From NCBI GenBank assembly GCA_963575745.1, contig CAUYUJ010007191.1:432017-496016 (forward strand): DNA of 64,000 bases. The letters run 5' to 3'. Below are positions 10,691 through 21,787 of the stretch, piece after piece. Numbering within the stretch: position 1 is the first letter of the stretch; each line of letters begins with the position of its first letter. The notes beneath the pieces were generated by a model. That model saw only the letters and a program-made list of their open reading frames with translations, did no database searches and was not told the DNA's origin. The position numbers and the translations under genes are program-made. The stretch comes from Prorocentrum cordatum (lineage: Eukaryota > Sar > Dinophyceae > Prorocentrales > Prorocentraceae).

Positions 10691-11408
10691 CAAACCGCAC
10701 GTTCTGGTCCCTCTTGCGTGCAAAAATGCTGCTCGGGAAAGCGGAAGCCGCCGCGCGGGCGGCGGCTTTGGGGGAGACCCCACGTGGAAGCGATCGGCGC
10801 GAGGGGCGCGAGCGAGCGACGCCGCGCGCGGCGGCGGCTCTGCCCCGTCTGTGGCGCGCGGGAGAGGCCCGCGCCGCTCCGCGCGGCGGCAGCCCTGCCC
10901 GCCCCGAACACAAAAAAACACAGCGCGGGTGAGGCAGTAGTCGCCACGCGCGCGGCGGCTCTGTAGGGAGCCCACGAAGGACGTACGCGCCCAGCTATGT
11001 ACATGAACACGGCCCCTCGATTCGCGAGACCGGCCGCGTTATACGAACATGTGTGCAGCGCGCGCTCTCGAAACCAGCGTGGATTCATGTACATGTGCGT
11101 CCTTCTTTCGCCCCTGAGCTCTAGCCAATCCAGCGCCAGGGGGAGGCGCGGGGACGGGGGGGGGGGAAACGTGCGATGCGACTGAGGCGCGGGAGCCACT
11201 GCGCGCGCGGTTTTTTTGGGGCCAGTCCCACCCCGGAGACGCAAGGCAAGAGAGGCACGGGCCGAGGCCCATCCCGAGCGGAGCCCGTGCCATGCGGGAG
11301 AGGCGCGGGGGGCACCGCGCAAGCGTCGCCCCCGCGGCCCCTCCCGCGCGAGGAAGCAGAGCGACGGGAGAGGCGAGAGTGAAACGACGCGAAGATCGCG
11401 ACAAAATC
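10691..11408. other. Very GC-rich stretch, no supported gene
   Basis: Rich in GCGCGCGGCGGC-type words with loosely repeated GCGGCGGCTCTG segments. Open frames on every strand reflect the lack of A/T stop codons. I see no splice-bounded exon or recognised motif. Confidence 0.5.
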
Positions 11409-11540
11409 GGATCGGGATAACTCGAAATCTCTGAGAATCGGCGGGTTTGGAGGATGTGTTGGGCGCCGCGGCCGCTCTCAGAGCGTTCCCGAACGCTCTG
11501 AGAGCGCTCCGGAACGCTCTGGAGCGATTTATCCCGATCC
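11409..11540. mobile_element. Palindromic TIR element
   Basis: Ends are a perfect 12-bp inverted repeat, GGATCGGGATAA at 11409-11420 and TTATCCCGATCC at 11529-11540. Inside, CGCTCTCAGAGCGTTC at 11473-11488 is perfectly inverted at 11491-11506 with a 2-bp spacer, giving a 34-bp near-perfect palindrome. A further GCTCCGGAACGCTCTGGAGC palindrome follows. It could be a small non-autonomous element or a structured regulatory site; only one copy is in the window. Confidence 0.65.
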
Positions 11541-12714
11541 TAGCCCTGTTTTAGAGAGGGGGGCGGGTGGAAAAGGCACGCTGCGCTTCTGCCGTCCGGT
11601 TCCCTATCATGAATTGGCCCGGCTTCCCATGCGCGCTGCGGCCCTGGCCCATTCGAAGTGGAGAAACGCACCGCTCGCGAAGGGCAGGAGGAGGAGGAGG
11701 AGGAGGAGAAGGAGGAGGAGGAGGAGGAGGAGGAGGCGCCGCGCGGGCGGCGGCCCTGGCCCGCGCCGCGCGCCGGCTCGCGCGGCAGCCGTGGCCCAGT
11801 CTGCGCGGAGGGGCACGGCGCGCGAAAAGGGCTGGGGCCGCTGCGCGCGCGGCGGCCCTGGCCCATTTGCGCATGGAACACAGACGCGCGGACGCAGAGG
11901 CCAGACGAGCGACGCGCGACCCAGCATCGAAGAAACCGCAGGCGCGGGGCGCGCGCGCGGCAGCGCCGGGCCCATCTGGCACCGGAGACCCCCGATGGCG
12001 ACGACTGGACGCTACCACGCCCACGCTCGCACAGCGGCGCAAGCACGCAAGCGCAGTGTCTCATTAAGACGACAAATCCTCACTCGTCGAATGAGACAGC
12101 CTATCTATCGGCACGCATGGAGTGAGACCAGCCTGCCAGCACACGCGAGCGCATGTGTACTTATGTGTGTATGTATAATCACATAGATGTACGCTTATAT
12201 GGTGTACACATGAAACAAATGAATATGCATCTACGTATGCATATGGATCGCATCGTTCCCTGTCCGACCAATTCAAGGGGAACAAGCAAAGCAACAGCTT
12301 TTCGGCGGCGACTTGATGACACTCGGGCTCCAGGGGGGGGGCGAAGGAGGGGTCACCAATTTTTGAACACGGCCTCGACATCACAATTAAGAGTCACCAC
12401 AAGGGTGCACGCGGCAAGGATGCAAGTCCCTTGGACGCTCGAGTTAAAAAACCCGTGAGCGGCGCGCGGCCAGGAGCCAGACCTGACAAGCCTCAGCATG
12501 GGCCCAAAAAGGCAAAGACGTGTGGGGCACCCCGTGGGACGCTGCTCGCCCTCACCATGAGCTCTGCCTGGAAGCCACCACACCGCAGGCCGCGGGTCAG
12601 CCGCACGGCGTCGGAGCCCCGGGGCCCGCCCGGCTGCGCGGCGCAGGCAGCCCCGCCGCGCCCCGCCCTCCCCGCCGCCCCGGGGCGGGCCTGCCGGTGT
12701 CCCGGCCGCGGAGG
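11541..12714. other. GC-rich spacer with a GGA array, no supported gene
   Basis: Contains a GGA array at 11688-11742, GC-rich repeats similar to those at 10.7-11.0 kb, and a short A/T-richer patch at 12150-12260 with ATGTGTGTATGTATAATCAC. No ORF here has convincing features. Confidence 0.5.
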
Positions 12715-12990
12715 TGGGCGTGCCACCGCTGCGACCTGGTCTGGTGGTGGTGGCAGTGGTGATGGCGACGTCGACGGCGGCGACGACGATGGCACGGAAG
12801 AGAAAGATGACGTCCTCGTCGCTGCGTGCGTGCGCGGGCATCCTGCCGACTGCGCGCGCCACCTACACGCCCCTGACCGCGTGTGGAAATACGACGCTTC
12901 TCCAGCCGCTCTGGGGCCACCGAGCGCACGAAAGAACAACTGCGTGGGCACCCAGGGTCAACTCTCCACTCCATCCAGCAGGACGCGGTA
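12715..12990 (+). CDS. Possible exon with acidic run (unknown protein)
   Basis: Plus frame reads GDGDVDGGDDDGTEEKDDVL and then VAACVRGHPADC...HAPDRVWKYDA to a stop at 12989-12991, with strong G/C third positions. It is the only plausible plus-strand exon; all others are on the minus strand, so it may be a chance frame in GC-rich DNA. No family recognised. Confidence 0.22.
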
Positions 12991-13150
12991 GCAGACGGCG
13001 AGATGCAAAGCTTCGGGGCGAGAGGCGGCGACAGTGGGAACACGAGGCGGGCAGCCGCAGAGAAAAAGAGGGCCGCTGCATAAGGAAGTGTGGCAGAGTG
13101 CAGCAGACCAAGAGAACGACGCAGTGACTGAGGACAGTGGAAGCACCTTC

Positions 13151-13203
13151 TTCCTCTATAGGCTCGACAGGCTGGATGGCAGGCCACCGTGCCTCTAAAG
13201 GAC
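13151..13203 (-). CDS. Possible small exon (unknown protein)
   Basis: Minus strand: a strong acceptor (TTTTCTTGTACTTTTACAG) is followed by CPLEARWPAIQPVEPIEEE and a GAAG|GTGCTT donor. About 55 bp, so very short; supported only by the splice signals and a sensible reading frame. Confidence 0.25.
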
Positions 13204-13479
13204 ACTGTAAAAGTACAAGAAAACGCCTGCTGCACTTGAAGAAAAGGGAGGTCCTTCTCCCACTCCCTATCGGCACCGAGGTGAGGCGATGTCAAACATA
13301 GGGATAGGGATATGTTTCAAACTGGTATAGGGGGCAAGCAAACCTACCTCGCTGTTGACCACCCTCGCTTCCAAGAGATACCAAGCGATGCCAAACTACG
13401 GCCTGTACTGATCAGCCGCTTGACGAGGAGGCGCGTGGTATGACTTGGTTTTGCCTGGAAGCGAAAGCGGGGTAGGTAC

Positions 13480-13660
13480 AATCGGAACTAGGCCAGAAGA
13501 ACATCCCTCAAGAACACGAGACCCTCCGTCGGCCAAAACGCACAGAACATCCACGGGTACCCTCCTCAGGGTGCACAAGAACATCCAACCAACACGAAGA
13601 ACATGAAGGTACCCTCCTCGAACCGACCTCGATCTTATACCTCCGTCCGACCGTAATTCA
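13480..13660 (+). repeat. ~180-bp dispersed repeat, copy 1
   Basis: Shares GGCCAGAAGAACATCCCTCA, ATCCAACCAACACGAAGAAC and CGAACCGACCTCGATCTTAT blocks in the same order with 34195-34385. Not recognised as a known family. Confidence 0.75.
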
Positions 13661-15500
13661 CGCTCTGATGGTAACCTCCCCGAGCCTCGAAGAACGTCGG
13701 GGCACGTCCCCGGTCCTCGATCCTCGGGAGGAGAGGCCCACCCCGAAGACGCGCCCCCGGGGGCGAGGCGGGGCCGGCACCGACCCCCGGGAGCGAGAGC
13801 CGCGCGCGGCCGCCCGCAAGCGCGCGCGTGCCTGCCATTCGTCGCTGCTCCTCTGCTGCCAGGGCAGGTTTTAATACGTTGGATGTTTTAATATACAGGA
13901 TTTTTCGTACATGATCAATTTGTGGATAGGCTTATGCATGAACTCCTCGTTGCTTTGGATACTAAATGCCTGCATTCGTAATACGTGATCCGCACGCGGA
14001 GCATGTATTGAAAACAGCACTGTATGGTGTGTTCGCGCCGAGTTGACACCGCGGCGACCCCAGCGCGGGGGTTCAGGGCCGAACGCCGCCAGTGGCCCAG
14101 AACCGGCCGATGTCGAACGATCTGCGCTACAACAGGCACACTGGGAAACCAGCCTGTCAGCACATGCCCGCGTGACCAAAAGCCGGAGCTCAGGGAACGC
14201 AAAGGCGGAATCGAAAAGGCGGAATCATCGTCCTCCTTCTCCCCCTCCTGCTTCTCCTCATCCTCATCCTCATCCTCATCACCATCATCACCACCACCAC
14301 CATCATCATAGAAGGCCGCACTAGCCAAGAAATCTCCAATAAGGCTCCAAGAAAGCTCAATTAGCCCCAAGTGGACATCAAGGCGGCCCAAGATGGCCGC
14401 AACGGATCGAGAGAGGCCACCAACCGAGAGAGCCCACGATGCCCCCAAGAAGAAAACCCAACGACGTCGCCTCGAAAGTCTCTGCCCGAGGAGCCTTCTC
14501 AGGGGGTTGGCGGAATGGCGTAAGCCTCTTGCATGAGAAACAAGCCTGTCAACAGGTGCGCCATAGAATGTCCTACTCCTCGATGCTATTGGGGGGTCGT
14601 GGGGCGCCCAGCGAAGTCAAGCATCGATGAAGAAGGTGCCCGAAGACTTCTTACAGACTTACAGAACGATTCCTTGTCGCACGTGCCTGCTGCACCTTTC
14701 CCTTCGAACGTAGGCTCCCCTCGTAAGCTCGTGGGCCCCCCTCCCCCCACCCGGCGCGGCGCCTGGTCTGGCGCTCGGGCTGGGCTCCTCGGCCACCGAC
14801 CGCGGCCCCCGCGACCCCTCCTCGGCGAGGCTGCCGTCCGGGGCCTCGTCTCGGAGGGGCGGCCGGCAGGGAGGAGCGGAACGGAACGGAACGGCCGGAG
14901 GCGTCGGCGGCGCGGGGGCGACCAAGAAAGAGCAACGCCCCCCCCGCCACCACAGGATCTCGACCTCGCGGCCACAGGGGAAGCCTCAAGGCCGCCAGGC
15001 AAGAAGCAGGAGCGGCACACGGGCCGACCTGCAACAGGCAAAGGCACGTAATGAACCGCGGCCTGAGTTGGCACGAAGGAAACACACTTGTAAGCCAACG
15101 GCCGGCGCAGAGGATCCTCAGCATAGCTGCCCCGATACGCAACACGCAACACGTACCGTACCGATACGGAACTCAACACGTAGGCTGAAAACGTAGGTCC
15201 GACGCGATACATTCGCCAAAACGTGGTCCAATACGTGGAGCCAACACGCAACGTGACACGGACGTCTTGAACACGGGACGTGTTGCATTTCAAAACGCGC
15301 GCATCGAGGCAACTGAGATCCTCAGGCGCGAGCAGCAGCTGGAAGTGCCAAGCGCGATCGAACCCGCAGGAAACACATGCACAAGTCCTGAGGGGTGTGC
15401 TTCGCCTCCGGGCCCCTGCGCCCCCCACCCCCCTAGCCCTGTCCTTACAGCTGCTCTCCGTCTTCGGGCCACGGGCCGCTGCTCCATGGCGGGAGAGACG
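13661..15500. other. Mixed low-complexity spacer, no supported gene
   Basis: Holds a TCC/CAT-type array at 14236-14312, a CCAAGATGGCC-type short motif stretch at 14335-14460, and ACACGTA-rich repeats at 15120-15270. Long ORFs here (for example 14586-15932 minus) depend on the neighbouring triplet array. Confidence 0.45.
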
Positions 15501-15502
15501 CC

Positions 15503-15728
15503 TCGGGAGGAGGAGGAAGAGGAGGAGGAGAAAGAGGAGGAGGAGGACGAAAAAGAGGAGGAGGAGGAGGAGGAGGAGGAGGAAAGGAGGAGGAGGAGGA
15601 GGAGGGGGAAGGGAGGAGGCGGAGGAGGAGGAGGAGGAGGAGGAGGAGGAGGAGGAGGAGAAGAAGGAGGACGGGAGGAGGAGGAGAAGGAGGAGGAGGA
15701 GGAGGACGAGGAGGAGGAGGTGGCCGCG
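15503..15728. repeat. (GGA)n polypurine array
   Basis: About 220 bp of interrupted GGA triplets. Glu/Arg/Gly-rich plus ORFs and Ser/Pro/Leu-rich minus ORFs are repeat translations. Confidence 0.95.
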
Positions 15729-16017
15729 GCGCCGCTCCCGAGCCGCGGAGAACGGGACCCCCTCCCGAAACTCGCCGAGCGAGGCCTGGCCGATGCCGCG
15801 CAGCGCCGCCGCCGCGCGTGGCGCGGAGAGCCGGCAGTGCCCGGTCGCGCTGCAGGGAGCCACACCGCCTTCGCGGAGCGGCCTCCCCCCCCCCTGGTCG
15901 CCATCTCGCCGGGGCGGCCATGCCCCGTGCAATGTGTTCGATGTCGTGCGTGGTGCCTCTCGCGAGCTGGTGCAGGATGCCCCTCGTCGGCCCTCGCCGA
16001 AGGAGAAGCTCGGCGGT

Positions 16018-16192
16018 GGACAGGCCTCCCTCCAGTGGACCTCCCCTCAATTGGTGAAGACGGCCTGGGACCGAAGCCGACGGACCTGGACCCGCAAAAA
16101 CGACGGCCGCGACGCCCTCTCGCGAACCGAAAACGGCCGAGTCCTTAATCGACGTGTCAGGGTAGGAGGTCTCTCCACCCCCGAGAAGCGCA
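16018..16192. mobile_element. Family D TIR-like element, copy 1
   Basis: Starts GGTGGACAGGCCTCCCTCC and ends near GGAGGTCTCTCCACC, so the ends are imperfect inverted repeats. Interior blocks (ACGGCCGCGACGCCCTCTCG, GAACCGAAAACGGCCGAGTC, CGACGTGTCAGGG) match the copy at 57115-57285. Confidence 0.6.
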
Positions 16193-16402
16193 CACGCCTG
16201 AGCGATGCCGGGCCCGACGGGTCGTGGAGCGAGATATCCCCGCAGAGACGCCGCGCTGCGCCACCCCGCGCGCGAAGCCCCATCGGGGCCCGCGCCTTCG
16301 GAGCCTGGTGGGGCCCGCGAGGCCCCGCCCCCGCCGAGAGCAGCGCGAGGACCCAGCCGATGCGACGCACGACGCGTCTCTCATTCGAACAGGGCCGCGG
16401 GG

Positions 16403-16412
16403 GGGGCAGAGC

Positions 16413-16444
<32 letters not shown>

Positions 16445-16620
16445 GAGGGGGGGAGGAACAAAAGAGACAGAGACAGAGACCGAGACACAAACGTTTTTTT
16501 GATTCGCAGGTCGAGAGCGCACCTCTTCCGGTCGAAGCTAAGCGGGCCGCGCGAGAACCGAGACACACAAACAGAGAGAGAGAGAGGAGAGACGGAGAGC
16601 GAGAGAGAGAGAGAGGGAAA
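16403..16620. repeat. (GA)n microsatellites
   Basis: GAGAGA tracts at about 16411-16450 and 16574-16615, separated by a GACAGAGACAGAGACCGAGA-type stretch and unique sequence. Confidence 0.9.
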
Positions 16621-16897
16621 GACCGCGCGCGGACGGGGTCCGTCCGGGCGCTGGCCTGCAGGCGGCCACGCGCGCCCAGCTCCGCTCGGGGTCGAGGGCC
16701 AAAACACGGAGGGAGAGCTCACAGTGCCCTTGGCGTGTGACCGACGCGGGGGGCGCACGACGGAAGCAGACCACGGCATCGCTGGCCGTGGTGCGGCGCA
16801 AAACTGTGCCTCGGGCCACGGGTGGCGAGACGCCGACACTGCCCGGGAGTGGGAGCACCCTGGGCGGGAGACCGGGGTGAGGTGTGGGCAGGAGGCC

Positions 16898-17180
16898 TCT
16901 TCCTCCTCCTCCTCCTCCTCCTCCTCCTCCTGCTCCTCCCTCCTCCTGCTCCCTCCTCCTCCTCCTCCTCCTCTCCTCCTCCTCCCTCCTCCTCCTCCTC
17001 CTCTCCTCTCCTCCTCCTCCTCCTCCTGTCCACCTCCTCCTCCTCCTCCTCCTCCTCCTCCTCCTCCTCCTCCTCCCTCCTCCTCCTGGTCCACCTCCTC
17101 CACCTCCTCCTCCTCATCCTCCCCCATTCCTTTCCCTTCATATATCTCCTCCCTCTTATATATATATATATATATATATA
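16898..17180. repeat. (TCC)n array followed by (TA)n
   Basis: Interrupted TCC/CTCC array to about 17140, then a TATATA tract at 17157-17180. Confidence 0.95.
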
Positions 17181-17274
17181 CCTCCTTCCTGTCGCACCCC
17201 GAGGCCAGTCGAAAGGGCGGCCCGGGCGTTTCGCCTGAGACTTCCCCACCATTGATGACCCTGAAGCTTACATC

Positions 17275-17400
17275 TTGGCAACAGCTTCGCGTGTGATTTT
17301 CAAAATGTGGCTCTCGCCTTAGCGCCGCGCACGCTCGTCTTGCAATAATTTCACGCCTTAGCGCCGCGCACATTCATTTTAACAATATGCAAGGGTTTCA
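17275..17400 (+). repeat. ~85-bp satellite fragment
   Basis: Carries TTTTCAAAATGTGGCTCTCG and TAGCGCCGCGCACATTCATT blocks of the ~85-bp satellite. It directly precedes the second copy of the repeat module. Confidence 0.75.
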
Positions 17401-17715
17401 CAGCGTACCAGAAACACTGTGTTGGAAGGACTCAGGATTGTGAGGGTGCAACACTTACGTTGGTTCGCGGTGTTGAAATCCCACGAATGGCGTTCTGGAA
17501 CGATTCAGGATCGCCAAGACGCAACAGTCAGATTGATCCGTGACGACGGAGTCCTGAGAATGGTGTTTGGGCATGCTTCAGAGTCTTCAAGCGGTTGTCT
17601 CCAAACGAGGCGATGACTTCCCTCAGTGGAAATAGGGGCCTATGAGAAGGAAGCTCGGAAGCAGCGCTTATCCCAACATCGTTGATGAATCTCGGGTTTA
17701 CACTGGTGCTCCTCC
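17400..17715 (+). repeat. ~330-bp repeat module, copy 2
   Basis: Same order as 2950-3285: two ~75-bp units (TTCGCGGTGTTGAAATCCC, TTCAGGATCGCCAAGACGC), then CAACATCGTTGATGAATCTC and GGTTTACACTGGTGCTCC leading into TCC triplets. Conserved order with the satellite fragment upstream suggests a composite unit copied as a whole. Confidence 0.75.
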
Positions 17716-18650
17716 TCATCCTCCTCCTCCTCGCTGCGCGGGCGGAGTAGAAGCCCGAGGCGAGCGTGCCGGGCAGGCCACGGGAGCGCAGCAGAAGACA
17801 GAGCGGGCGGCCCGAAGCGGCCGCGCCGGGTGGGCTGTGCTGGCGACCGGCAGGCAGCAGGGCAGCGCGGAGGAGCAGGCGGCAGCGACGGCACGCTGGC
17901 CCCGGCGGGCGGCGTCCCGGGCGGCCTCTGGAGCGAACGAGCAGCGCAGTGCTTGCTGGAGGCAAGGCGGTGAAGCCCCGATTGGCATCAGTGCTCCAGG
18001 GCGGGCTGCCGCGCCGGAGGCGGCACACGGCACACGGCTCGAGGCCGTCGCGGCCGCGGCGGTGCGGCGGGTGCTCAGGCTGCTCGGGGCGCTCCGCCCA
18101 GCCTCGCGGGGCCCGCAGGGGCCCAGGGGACGGCAGCAGAGAGGACGAGTGGAGCGGTCGCCGCAGGAGGGGCGGCCTGGGCGCAGCCGAGTGCGGCCGC
18201 GGCCGCCGCGGGGGCTGCGCGCGGGGGGCCTTTGGCGGGGACGGCACGGTCAGGCGGGCTGACGCCGCAGACTGCCCGCCCGCAGCAGCAGCGGGGTGGT
18301 CGCCCGAGCCCGCGGAGGCCGTGGTGGCCCGGTTCGGCGAGACGGTGGAAGGGGCGCTGGAGCTGAGGTGGCGCGGCTTCGGCAGCGCCATCGGGGATTC
18401 GCGGCCGCTGTCCATGTTGCCGCCCAGTCCGAGAGTGTCGTCCGCGTCGGATGGCGGAGGGTCGCGGCCCCATGTTGCGACGGGAGCGTCGCCCGTGGGT
18501 ACCGTCAGAGGAGACTGGGAATATGGGCCCGCGCTGAGAGTTAGGTTTCCGCGCAGCCACTCTGTGCGCGGCGCACCCTGGCCTCAGCATCGGCGTCGTT
18601 TGCCGCCTGGGTTGAATGCGTCCTCGTCGTCTTGGTCGGGCCATATGCTG
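17716..18650. other. GC-rich stretch, no supported gene
   Basis: Very GC-rich, open in several frames (for example 17766-18797 plus). I see no splice-bounded exon, domain or repeat period I can defend. Confidence 0.4.
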
Positions 18651-18651
18651 G

Positions 18652-18712
18652 CGAGAGAGAGAGAGAGAGAAAAAAAAAAAAAAAAAAAAAAACGAGAGAG
18701 AGAGAGAGACAG
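18652..18712. repeat. (GA)n-poly(A)-(GA)n microsatellite
   Basis: GAGAGAGAGAGA, then a run of A, then GAGAGAGAGAGACAGAGAGG. A compound simple repeat. Confidence 0.95.
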
Positions 18713-19567
18713 AGAGGAAGTTCCTCCTCGGGCGCAGGCATGGCAGGTGTGGGGGAGGCGAGGTGCTGGGGCCGGGACGGCGCGAGCGCGCTTTTAAGCA
18801 TCCCGTCCCTCGGCAATCCTGATGCGGATGGAATGCGTGCGCGCGTGTTCTCGCAAGTCGCCCACTCATGATCCTCCTCTCTCATCCTCCCCCTCGTCCC
18901 CACCTCTTCGTCTTCCCCCCCTTCAGACCATGACGAAGAGCCCTGGCGGTCCGCGACGCACCCCGGGTCCCCTGCCTCCGAGGCCAGCATCAGCGGCGAC
19001 GTCCCGTGCGAGCCGTTCCCGGGCCGGTGTATGGCTGGCTCGCTCGACACGGGCGGGAACTTCACCTCGCCGGGCGGACGGCGAGGATCTAGAGGGCTCC
19101 GCGCTACGAAAACAACACGGCGGAAGGGTTCTGAAATTTCAAACCTCTTGGGGCTCTGGCCGAGCCCCGGAGCCGTCAAAGAACGGCCCAGGATGAAACA
19201 TATCCGAAAGGAGATGGTCGATACCTCCTGGGGCCCATAGTACAAGAGCCCCATATTGAACACCACTCGTCTCCATCCGCGTAATTGCTGGACTTGTTTG
19301 TTCAAGACGACTCAGCGCGGTGCCGAGGCGAGAGCCTCATGATGAGAACAGCCTGCCCTCCATTCGTGCAAGTGGTTGTGCCACATCATGGATCGGTCTT
19401 TTGTTTCTCCCACCGACGTCGCACCCTCGTTCACCGCATTACATATTTCTCTCCCCTTCGCTCGTGCACACATCAGGCATGCGCGCAAGTGCATAATATA
19501 TACGCTCACGCAACAAAAATGTATATGTGTATAAATATGTATATATACAGCCGCCAGCGCGTACACA

Positions 19568-19588
19568 TCACACACACACGCACGCACG

Positions 19589-19622
<34 letters not shown>

Positions 19623-19665
19623 CGCACACACACACACACTGTCACACACGCACACGCACACACCA
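19568..19665. repeat. (CA)n / (ACACGC)n microsatellite
   Basis: CACACA with interspersed CACG and CACACAAACAC variants, extending as scattered ACAC words to about 19860. Confidence 0.95.
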
Positions 19666-19862
19666 TTCAACGATAGTTGGCATCTGGCGTGATCATTGCA
19701 TCACACGCGCCAGACGCGAGCAACAAACAAACATACACACAGCACATACGCATATGTGGCACGTCCACATACAGCTGCACACGCATCAGGCACATACGCA
19801 AGACACACAGACGCAGACCGAGTCACTCACATGACACGCGCACCACACAACACATACACGTA

Positions 19863-20500
19863 GGATTTGCAGTGCGTAGCAGGCGTTGCACTATCCCGAC
19901 ACCAGAAAGGGCGAACAAGCGGCGGGGACGCTATCCGTCTCAGGTGCCCAGGGTGCGGCAGGCGTGGCACTTCCTCGACGCCAGAGGGGGCGCGCAGGGA
20001 GTGGGGCGCTTTCCGTCTGAGGCTTCCAAGGCGCCGCAGGCGTGGCACTTCCTCGACGCCAGAGGAGTTGTGCACAGGGTGAGAGCGCTATCCGTCTCAG
20101 GGAACCCGGGCGTGGCAGGCGTGGTGTTTCGCGACGCCAGATGCAGCGCGCTGGTGGTGGGGGGCTATCAGGGGGTGCGCAGACGGCGAGGCCGCTCCCC
20201 GTCTCAGGCTCGCAAGGCGTGGTACTTCCTCGACCAGAGGGGACACGCAAGGGTGCGGGCCCAATCCGTCTCAGGCTCGCAGGGAGTGGTGGGCGTAGCA
20301 CTTCCTTGACCTCCTTGATCCCAGAAGGGATGCGCAGGAGGTGGGGTGGGGTCGCTATCCGCCTGGCACTTCGCGGCACCAGAGGGGGCGCGCTGGGGGT
20401 GGGGGCGCTATCCGTATCAGGCTCCCCGGGCGTGGCAGACGTGGCACTTCCTCGACGCCAGAGGGAGTGCGCAGGGGGTGGGATCTCTATCCTTACTTGT
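19863..20500 (+). repeat. ~76-bp tandem repeat, about 8 units
   Basis: Units share GGCGTGGCACTTCCTCGACG, CCAGAGGGGGCGCGCAGGG and GCGCTATCCGTCTCAGG. Some units are truncated or diverged. Reading frames over it are artefacts. Confidence 0.85.
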
Positions 20501-21614
20501 GATCCAGAGACTCTTCTGGAGCTGCCCCAAGCCGGGTCGAGCCCGGAGCCCTCGACTCCCATCGCTGGGAGCAGGGACACTGCCGTGTGGCATCAGTTAG
20601 GCTGGCGAGTGGTTGCGGCTCGTCCTAAACTCCGAGCACCTCGGCTCAAGCCCTCTGAGACCAGCAGGGTTCTCACTCCAGCGCGTTAAGCGTGAGATGT
20701 CTCAGCCTCCTCCTCCTCCTCCTCCTCACTCCCCTGAGACTGGACGCAGATATACTGGCTCGAGTAGTTATTCGAACGGGCGCCAGCTCAACTGGCTCGC
20801 GGGCAGGATAAAGCTCGCGGAACGCTGGCTAGCAACAACATGACGTAATTAAGTATGTGGGGCTCCTCGGTAGCGTAATGAAAGAACGGGTGCGCGAAGC
20901 GTCAAGGCGAGACCCCCCTTTTGAAAACGGCCCGCCCTCCGCTCGTGTAATGTGTGGGGGATGTCAAGTTAAACCTGCAAACCGTAAGCGAAACGCCCAG
21001 CCTACCTTATGGTGCTGCATGGAGGAGCAATGTGTAAGGAAAGGGGATGGAGGAGGAAGGAGACTGCATATCCGAGTATGCAGACGAGAAAGACGTGTAG
21101 GAAGAGGAGGGATAGGAACGCAGATGGGCCAAATGACGTTGTCATGCCGTTACAGTAAGAACTATTGCAGGCCCTTCAGCATACGAAGAGATGGAACGGC
21201 TGTATGAGAGTGTGCGCCGTATGCTGCAGATGGGCGCCACAATGACGCAACATGTTGTTTCGCGTACGCCGCCAGCCGCCCCCACACGATTGCACGTTCG
21301 CAAAGAGTTGAAGCCACAATGTGTTTGCAATCGCTCGGCCGAGTTCGTGAATTGACAATATGGCGAAAAAGAAATACCGAAAACATAGCAGCTACTCGAC
21401 AAACGTATACGCATGGAAGCAAGCGAAACCACTCCCCACATGTTCGGTTGAAATACAACATGAAAGCCTGAAACCTTCATTTGTATACAAAACCGTGAGT
21501 AGCACTGCAAGCCAAAGCCAGGGCAAGTGCAGTGCACCTTCCTCGGAAACAACCAAAGAACAACCTATCGAGAAATCTGCTGTCCCTCAGGGGTGCTATC
21601 CCATACGCGCGATA
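20501..21614. other. Spacer with a lower-GC patch
   Basis: 21100-21600 is distinctly less GC-rich than its surroundings. A plus ORF from 21361 reads MAKKKYRKHSSYSTNVYAW and stays open into TIR element A, but minus frames are equally open here, so I do not call a gene. A short TCC tract lies at 20707-20730. Confidence 0.4.
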
Positions 21615-21787
21615 CAATCAAAAAACATGATAAGGACGCGCGGTAAGGACGCAAGACCCTTGGAAGCCGAAGTTGGGATTTCTGGGGCGGCGGACGACGA
21701 AAACCTCAAGGACGCAAGAGCAAGGACGAGCAAGGTCGCAAGGGTACCATGAGCAAGGTCGCGCGTCCTTATGAGGGTTTTTGACTG
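21615..21787. mobile_element. Family A TIR element, copy 1
   Basis: A 173-bp element starting CAATCAAAAAACATGATAAG and ending CCTTATGAGGGTTTTTGACTG, so its ends are ~30-bp inverted repeats (each reads toward GGACGCGCG). TA precedes it and CA follows it. The interior (GCAAGACCCTTGGAAGCCG, GACGCAAGAGCAAGGA) matches the copy at 51149-51322. CAGTCAAAAACC ends plus a TA target recall Tc1/mariner-type MITEs. Confidence 0.85.

Noticed and set aside
14586-15932. 448-codon minus ORF
   Set aside because: Leu/Ser-rich part is the GGA array read on the other strand; the rest is GC-rich with several overlapping open frames.
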